In this document: piece by piece, positions 8,401 through 12,188 of the stretch
How the letters are laid out: every line of letters begins with the position of its first letter
How positions within the stretch are numbered: position 1 is the stretch's first letter
From: Saccoglossus kowalevskii
Taxonomy: Eukaryota; Hemichordata; Enteropneusta; Harrimaniidae
Direction of reading: 5' to 3'
Assembly (NCBI RefSeq): GCF_000003605.2
Contig: NW_003131853.1
Location: 18,746-30,933 of the forward strand
DNA: 12,188 bases
The notes under the pieces: generated by a model
What the model saw: only the letters and a program-made list of their open reading frames with translations
Told to the model about the DNA's origin: nothing
Database searches by the model: none
Position numbers and translations under genes: made by a program

Positions 8401-11264
8401 GTTCAGAGAGAAACATAAAAATATAGTCTGCTCTCAATTTTTGTCGTGAAGCCTTCAATATGAGCCATGAATTATACCATCTTGCATGCAGATACACTGC
8501 CTTCAATATGTGCTTGAATTATATCCCTCACACAGAGATATGTTAATTTTATGTCCCCAACATGTGTAATTATTCTGCTCCCAATATGAATTATTATATA
8601 CCCCCTTTCCAAACAGATTTTTTGCTCCCAATGTGTGATGTGAATTATACTTCCTCACAGACTATGAATAATAATTCCCTTGTAAAGAGATATTTTGGCT
8701 ACAACATATGCCATGGATCATACCCCCTCACATGTATTCTGTTCCCAATATGTGCTATGAATGAATACAACAATGCATACAACTACAATATTTTGTCCTG
8801 TTCAGCCAACTAGAAATTATGTCCTTATTAAAAATAATTAAACAAATTGGTCACCAATGTTTTTGTAAGATATTCACATCAGTCAAGAACTTTTGGTAGA
8901 CTGTTTTACCACTACTAAATCTTGTTTATATTCAAAATTAATTATGACAATGCATATTCATATTTCAACAAATTATGATAAAGAAATAATATTATATTAT
9001 TAACAAAGGGCAAGGTCACCAGAGTTAAACTTTGTTTTATTTCTACAGTCTTCCTTCTCTGCTGTTAAGATGTGGGTCAGAGAACTAGAACAGTATGGTC
9101 CTGGAGATGTAGTGCTGGCCATAGCCGGCAACAAAGCAGATCTGGTTGACCAAAGAGAGGTTACTTATGATGAAGCCCATAAATATGCAGACCAGATTAA
9201 TGCCACGTTTGTGGAAACCAGTGCAAAAACTGCAGTCAACGTTACTCAGTTATTTACAGCCATTAGTAAGTTGTTTTGTGATGTAAATTTGTGATTTTCA
9301 TTTTTTTTTTATATTTGAAGAGACACTGTGAATTTGCACCACATCGAATGTTTACAGTAAGCAAGTAAATTGTAAAAAAGTATGTGCTCGGTCATAGTAA
9401 AGGATTTTTTGACGATGAGAAATGTTTGTGTAGTGCACACATGATATAGGAAAAGAGCAACCTGAGAACAGAAGGAGAATATTTGAACTGTAAAATGTAG
9501 ATGTTTGCAGTAGTAATGACAATACCACTTTAAAGGTCAAACCAACGTCCATATATATATACATATATTCTGGCAATTGGAACTATGAAATCAGGTCTTG
9601 TGCATCCCTTCAACATGATATCCTCCATACAGCTGATACAAAAAACAAGATATGATTGTTTACATTTAACAACATAATAATGGAATCAATAAACCTAGGT
9701 TTGGATATTGATATTTGAATGTGTTGCTGATACTTTACTGGTTCTTGTTTGTCTGAACCTTAAATGTGCCTGATATGCTTATACGTGTACCATCACACTA
9801 TTCAAGATGGCCGACTGGCGACCATTTTACTAGCAAGAATGACCAAAATCATTCACTTGTAGGTTTCCTGAACTGCTTCTCATTGTATGTCAATGTCTAA
9901 ATCAAAAAATTTAATTAATCTTTTATTCAAAAAATAATTACTATTAATAACTACTTGTAGTCTAAAAACAGAAAAACAAACACAGTAATAGTCTATTATA
10001 AAATTGATCTAAATTTGATTAATAGTTTGTAGACTTTATGGTTTATTTCGCTGTTATTTTGGTGGTCATAAACACACCCAAACTATGCCATGTCACCATT
10101 ATTTTAGTATTACAGAAATGAGAACCCTATAAATAGTAAGGTCACCAGGAAGTACAAAGTCCTTTAAGGAAGTAATTGATTTAAATATGATAACAGTTGA
10201 ATGTACTAAGACAAATGGGGAACATGAAACTGTACGTTGCTGAGCTATAATGTCATCATAATTTTGTGACAATGGTTGTTTTAGAGATTTGTACAAGTTG
10301 TTCAAGTCAAATTAAAGTTCTGTACTACTGAGCATGTTACTGCACATATTCAATGCATATTGGGAAAGAACTTCTCATTGTATATAATGGAAAACTATTA
10401 TCACCCTGGAAACTCACTAAATTATATGTCAATTTTTAAAATGTTTTCACAATATTAGGATTCATTTCAATAATAATAATATACGCTTTTTTTACCTTTG
10501 TCACCAAGGCAAATTATGAGATGTGAAAAAATCATCGCATCGTAAAACTATTGTAAAAATGCCAATTTTGCTCATTTTTTATTCTATTGTGTCTCTAAAA
10601 ATCCACAAGTGATCAGATCACCTCCACCCACCCCCAATTCTTAGCTTCTCTGTCGACTTCGTCAAGCGGAGCTTATCATATGAGTAATTGTTCATCGCCA
10701 TCCATCATCCGTCGTCAATGTTTTACTTTTTCGACTTCTTATTGAAAACTACAAGCCTGAATGCTTTGATACTTGGTGTATATGTACCTTGGGTAGGCCT
10801 TTCTTAGATTTGCAATTCTTCTAATTTTGATGAATATTTTTGTAATTTTTGGTGAAAAGTGATATTTTTGAATTCTTGTTGAAAACAGCAGGTCTGATAG
10901 CTTTGATACTATACATACCGGGTATTGTTCATTTTCTAATGATATCTTCAGTTCTTTAATTGAGCTATCTCAGCCGACAGGCTGCTTGTTTTGTATTGTG
11001 ATATGAACCCATAGTAACCAAAGTATTATGAAAATAACGTATAATCTTCGATTCAGCTTGAACCTTCTTACTTAATGTTTAAATATGCTTGTAATTTAAT
11101 TTTAAAGTTTGTAGTCAAATAAATAAATAAATCAAAACTTTTCTTTCTTTTTTTTTCATACAGCAAGGAAACTTCCAGCTGAAATTATAGTTTCAACCCA
11201 TAATACAGTAAGGCCGACCCGAGCACCGCAGAAATCAGAAAAAAGCAAATGTTGTCGAAGTTAG
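5414..11264 (+). CDS. Rab22/Rab31-type small GTPase, complete six-exon gene (195 residues)
   Basis: Six exons (5414-5449, 6049-6128, 6809-6890, 7442-7513, 9049-9265, 11164-11264; 588 nt with stop) join in phases 0, 2, 0, 0 and 1. The product is 195 residues, against 194 in human RAB22A. P-loop GDSGVGKSS is at 12-20 with Ser19; switch I Thr37 is in PTIG; switch [10 protein letters not shown] is at 59-66 with catalytic Gln64; GNKAD is at 117-121 and ETSAK at 146-150. The start [12 protein letters not shown] and the APMYYRG and IIVYDIT blocks match the Rab5/22/31 branch. The AIAGNK and short C-terminal tail favour Rab22/31 over Rab5. The C terminus KCCRS supplies two cysteines for geranylgeranylation. 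Rab22A and Rab31 act on early endosomes and in endosome-to-Golgi or recycling traffic; that role is inferred by homology. All introns are GT-AG and the frame is undamaged. Confidence 0.95.
5450..6048 (+). other. Rab intron 1
   Basis: 599 nt, GTAATG to TTTCAG. AT-rich; no repeat or RNA gene recognised. Short open frames on both strands at 5743-6028 have no protein character. Confidence 0.85.
6049..6128 (+). CDS. Rab gene exon 2 (P-loop and switch I)
   Basis: Starts after TTTCAG and encodes residues 13-38 plus two bases of codon 39. It carries DSGVGKSS of the P-loop and PTIG with the Mg2+-coordinating switch I Thr37. Donor GG|GTGAGT, phase 2. Confidence 0.95.
6129..6808 (+). other. Rab intron 2
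   Basis: 680 nt, GTGAGT to TTTCAG. It contains an A11 run (6400-6410) and strongly AT-rich sequence. The plus-strand frame at 6377-6613 is lysine-rich translation of A-rich DNA. Confidence 0.85.
6809..6890 (+). CDS. Rab gene exon 3 (switch II start)
   Basis: Starts at the first AG of TTTCAGAG; using the second AG would meet a TAA within six codons. Encodes ASFMSKT and WDTAGQEK, with catalytic Gln64. Position 66 is Lys, where RAB22A and RAB31 have Arg. Donor AAA|GTAAGT, phase 0. Confidence 0.95.
6891..7441 (+). other. Rab intron 3
   Basis: 551 nt, GTAAGT to TTTCAG. No internal feature recognised. Confidence 0.85.
7442..7513 (+). CDS. Rab gene exon 4 (switch II end)
   Basis: Twenty-four codons between TTTCAG and GAG|GTTAGT, encoding [15 protein letters not shown] then IIVYDITRE. 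The block is the most conserved Rab5/22/31 stretch and carries the effector-binding switch II helix. Confidence 0.95.
7514..9048 (+). other. Rab intron 4, containing a decayed tandem array
   Basis: 1535 nt, GTTAGT to CTACAG. The first 900 nt are plain AT-rich sequence; the array at 8451-8794 is described separately. The minus-strand frame at 7816-8121 is not supported as a gene. Confidence 0.85.
8451..8794. repeat. Degenerate tandem (minisatellite-like) array
   Basis: Seven blocks begin with a variant of GCTCCCAATATGTG, most followed by TGAATTATACC, a C-rich patch with CTCACA, and often GATAT. Block starts are at about 8451, 8499, 8553, 8577, 8624, 8697 and 8741, so most units are 43-54 nt, one is about half a unit (24 nt) and one about one and a half (73 nt). 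Units differ by many substitutions and indels, suggesting an old array. A plus-strand open frame at 8562-8813 runs through it and is not a gene. Confidence 0.7.
9049..9265 (+). CDS. Rab gene exon 5 (G4 and G5 motifs)
   Basis: Starts after TTCTACAG. Encodes [17 protein letters not shown], the guanine-specificity motif GNKAD (117-121) and the ETSAK loop (146-150). The exon ends at ATT A|GTAAGT in phase 1; reading through the donor gives a false C terminus. Confidence 0.95.
9803..9830. repeat. Short imperfect inverted motif CAAGATGGCCGAC / GGCGACCATTTTA
   Basis: AAGATGGCCG pairs with CGACCATTTT (8 of 10 complementary) around a short centre. The left half also contains the YY1-like core AAGATGGC. 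Such paired motifs are common as repeat-element ends or centres; here it stands alone inside intron 5. Confidence 0.35.
10640..10995. repeat. Probable interspersed repeat with two diverged direct copies
   Basis: The segment starts around TCGACTTCGTCAAGCGGAGC and CATCATCCGTCGTC, more GC-rich than its flanks, and ends around GAGCTATCTCAGCCGACAGG. Within it, TTCTTATTGAAAAC...GCTTTGATACTTGG (from 10736) recurs as TTCTTGTTGAAAAC...GCTTTGATACTATA (from 10873), offset 137 bp. The copies are clearly related but diverged. The look is that of a high-copy invertebrate repeat; class unknown. Confidence 0.5.
11164..11264 (+). CDS. Rab gene exon 6 (hypervariable tail and prenylation motif)
   Basis: A long T-rich tract and CATACAG precede it. 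The phase-1 join gives AIT then RKLPAE, matching the RRIP of RAB22A. The tail is about 30 residues, with scattered basic residues, and ends KCCRS then TAG. The vertebrate relatives end directly in CC, so two extra residues follow the cysteine pair here, a CCXX-type Rab end. Confidence 0.9.
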
Positions 11265-12188
11265 AATACAGTCTCTTATGATAAGTAATATATTCAAAAA
11301 TGCATGTTTTAATAGTGAATTAGGCATGTAAGTTGTATTTTGTTTTTAACATATATGAATATATAGCAGGGTAGATGTCAAGCGCTTTTAGTGTGCACCT
11401 TGATAATCTTTTACTCAATTTGTTGCAGTCCAAGTGTAAGTCTTTTTTGTTTATGGTGATTAGAACATTCACGTTACACTTATGTCTATATTGTATATTT
11501 TTTGATATAAGGATAAACATTTATTAAAATGTTTGAGTGTTTATAGAACTCATATGCAAACAGTATCTATACACCTGTTTGATTTGACATATCACCATTG
11601 CATCCAGTCATTTGGCACTATACAAAGGTATTATTGACTCAGTAGTTTGGTATTTGTATTATTAAAAGCACGTCTGCATTAGATGTGTACATAAACCAAA
11701 AATAGAGTTCTTGATACAATACAATTGACTTTTTTTCAGTTGCATTTAATGAGGTTTTTCATAGAATGCATCTTTCTTCACTGTCTTGTTCATATCTTAT
11801 ATCACTAAAATGGTCCCCCTAATATCTATCATTATTTGACATTTGAGTGTTTGATTTAAAACGACAACTGAAAGTTGTTGCAGTCCATTCGTATGCACCT
11901 AAAAAGCCAAATTGCTGACACACATCGTAAACCCACAGTATATTACTTGTCTACATTCAGGTAAAAAATAATTTTTTGTATGGCAATCTCAAGTGGGCCA
12001 TTGTTTTTCAAAACGTTTTTTTGCATTCACTGTGAGATCTCCCATATTGCGTGAAAGACGTGGACAGAACATCTTCTGCTAAATGTCAAAATGCTAATTT
12101 TTTAGAGGTGAATATAACATTGAAATATCATTACTTCATCAAAATTGACCATCAAATATGTATAGCACATTATTAATCATAAAATACT
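11265..12188 (+). other. Rab 3' UTR and downstream sequence
   Basis: AT-rich, no further gene recognised before the right edge. There is no AATAAA soon after the stop. ATTAAA variants at 11523-11528 and 11661-11666 are candidate polyadenylation signals, which would give 3' UTRs of roughly 280 or 420 nt. The minus-strand frame at 11320-11520 is not credible as a gene. Confidence 0.5.

Larger units (their letters stand above)
9266..11163 (+). other. Rab intron 5
   Basis: 1898 nt, GTAAGT to CATACAG. It contains a short (TA)n stretch near 9549, a CAAGATGGCCGAC inverted motif (9803-9830), (AAT)n near 10470, a repeat with an internal direct duplication (10640-10995) and (AAAT)4 at 11117-11132. No second coding sequence recognised. 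Confidence 0.85.

Noticed and set aside
8562-8813. 83-codon plus-strand frame
   Set aside because: It lies within the degenerate tandem array, with repeat-driven composition and no homology.
9070-9294. Apparent 74-residue GTPase fragment with its own start and stop
   Set aside because: The ATG is an internal Met of Rab exon 5 and the stop comes from reading into intron 5.
11418-11886. TTGTTGCAGTCCA occurring twice in the Rab 3' region, considered as paired regulatory sites
   Set aside because: A single repeated 13-mer is expected about once by chance in a window of this size.
1-12188. CRISPR array, tRNA, rRNA or bacterial operon signals
   Set aside because: No regular direct-repeat/spacer pattern, no tRNA box B-like motif in a cloverleaf, and the gene structure is that of an animal genome.

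Overview
The window is AT-rich animal (metazoan) DNA, not prokaryotic. It holds one multi-exon gene with GT-AG introns, the first coding part of a second spliced gene, long non-coding stretches and several decayed DNA-transposon-like repeats. The protein families (SLC8-type Na+/Ca2+ exchanger, Rab22/Rab31-type GTPase) and the C-run-bearing miniature elements fit an invertebrate, perhaps marine. The sequence does not let me name a species.

Layout. (1) Positions 351-1125 (or 459-1125), minus strand: the first coding exon of a Na+/Ca2+-exchanger-like protein with five membrane segments and the alpha-1 repeat. The gene runs off the left edge. The exon is intact, but two cation-coordinating positions of the alpha-1 repeat are replaced (Glu to Lys, Asn to Ser). 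(2) Positions 1138-5230: a gene-poor interval of about 4 kb. It holds a C-run repeat fragment (1757-1914), a perfect 10-bp-arm hairpin (1990-2016), a 155-bp terminal-inverted-repeat element with a 5-bp target duplication (2942-3096), and a pair of 17-bp inverted repeats that include TTAA (4265-4690). Two minus-strand open frames (3352-3582 and 4747-4998) have coding-like composition but no recognised homology; the second starts in an optimal Kozak context. (3) Positions 5230-5413: the likely Rab promoter and 5' UTR, with ETS-like and YY1-like motifs. (4) Positions 5414-11264, plus strand: a complete six-exon Rab22/Rab31-type gene encoding 195 residues with all G motifs and a C-terminal double cysteine. 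Intron 4 contains a decayed tandem array; intron 5 contains a repeat with a diverged direct duplication. (5) Positions 11265-12188: Rab 3' UTR and downstream sequence.

The two recognised genes are divergently transcribed and about 4.3 kb apart. One is a plasma-membrane-type ion exchanger relative and the other an endosomal trafficking GTPase; nothing in the sequence links them functionally. The observation most worth following up is the exchanger-like exon with altered ion-binding residues. The second is the possible unrecognised minus-strand gene head-to-head with the Rab gene.
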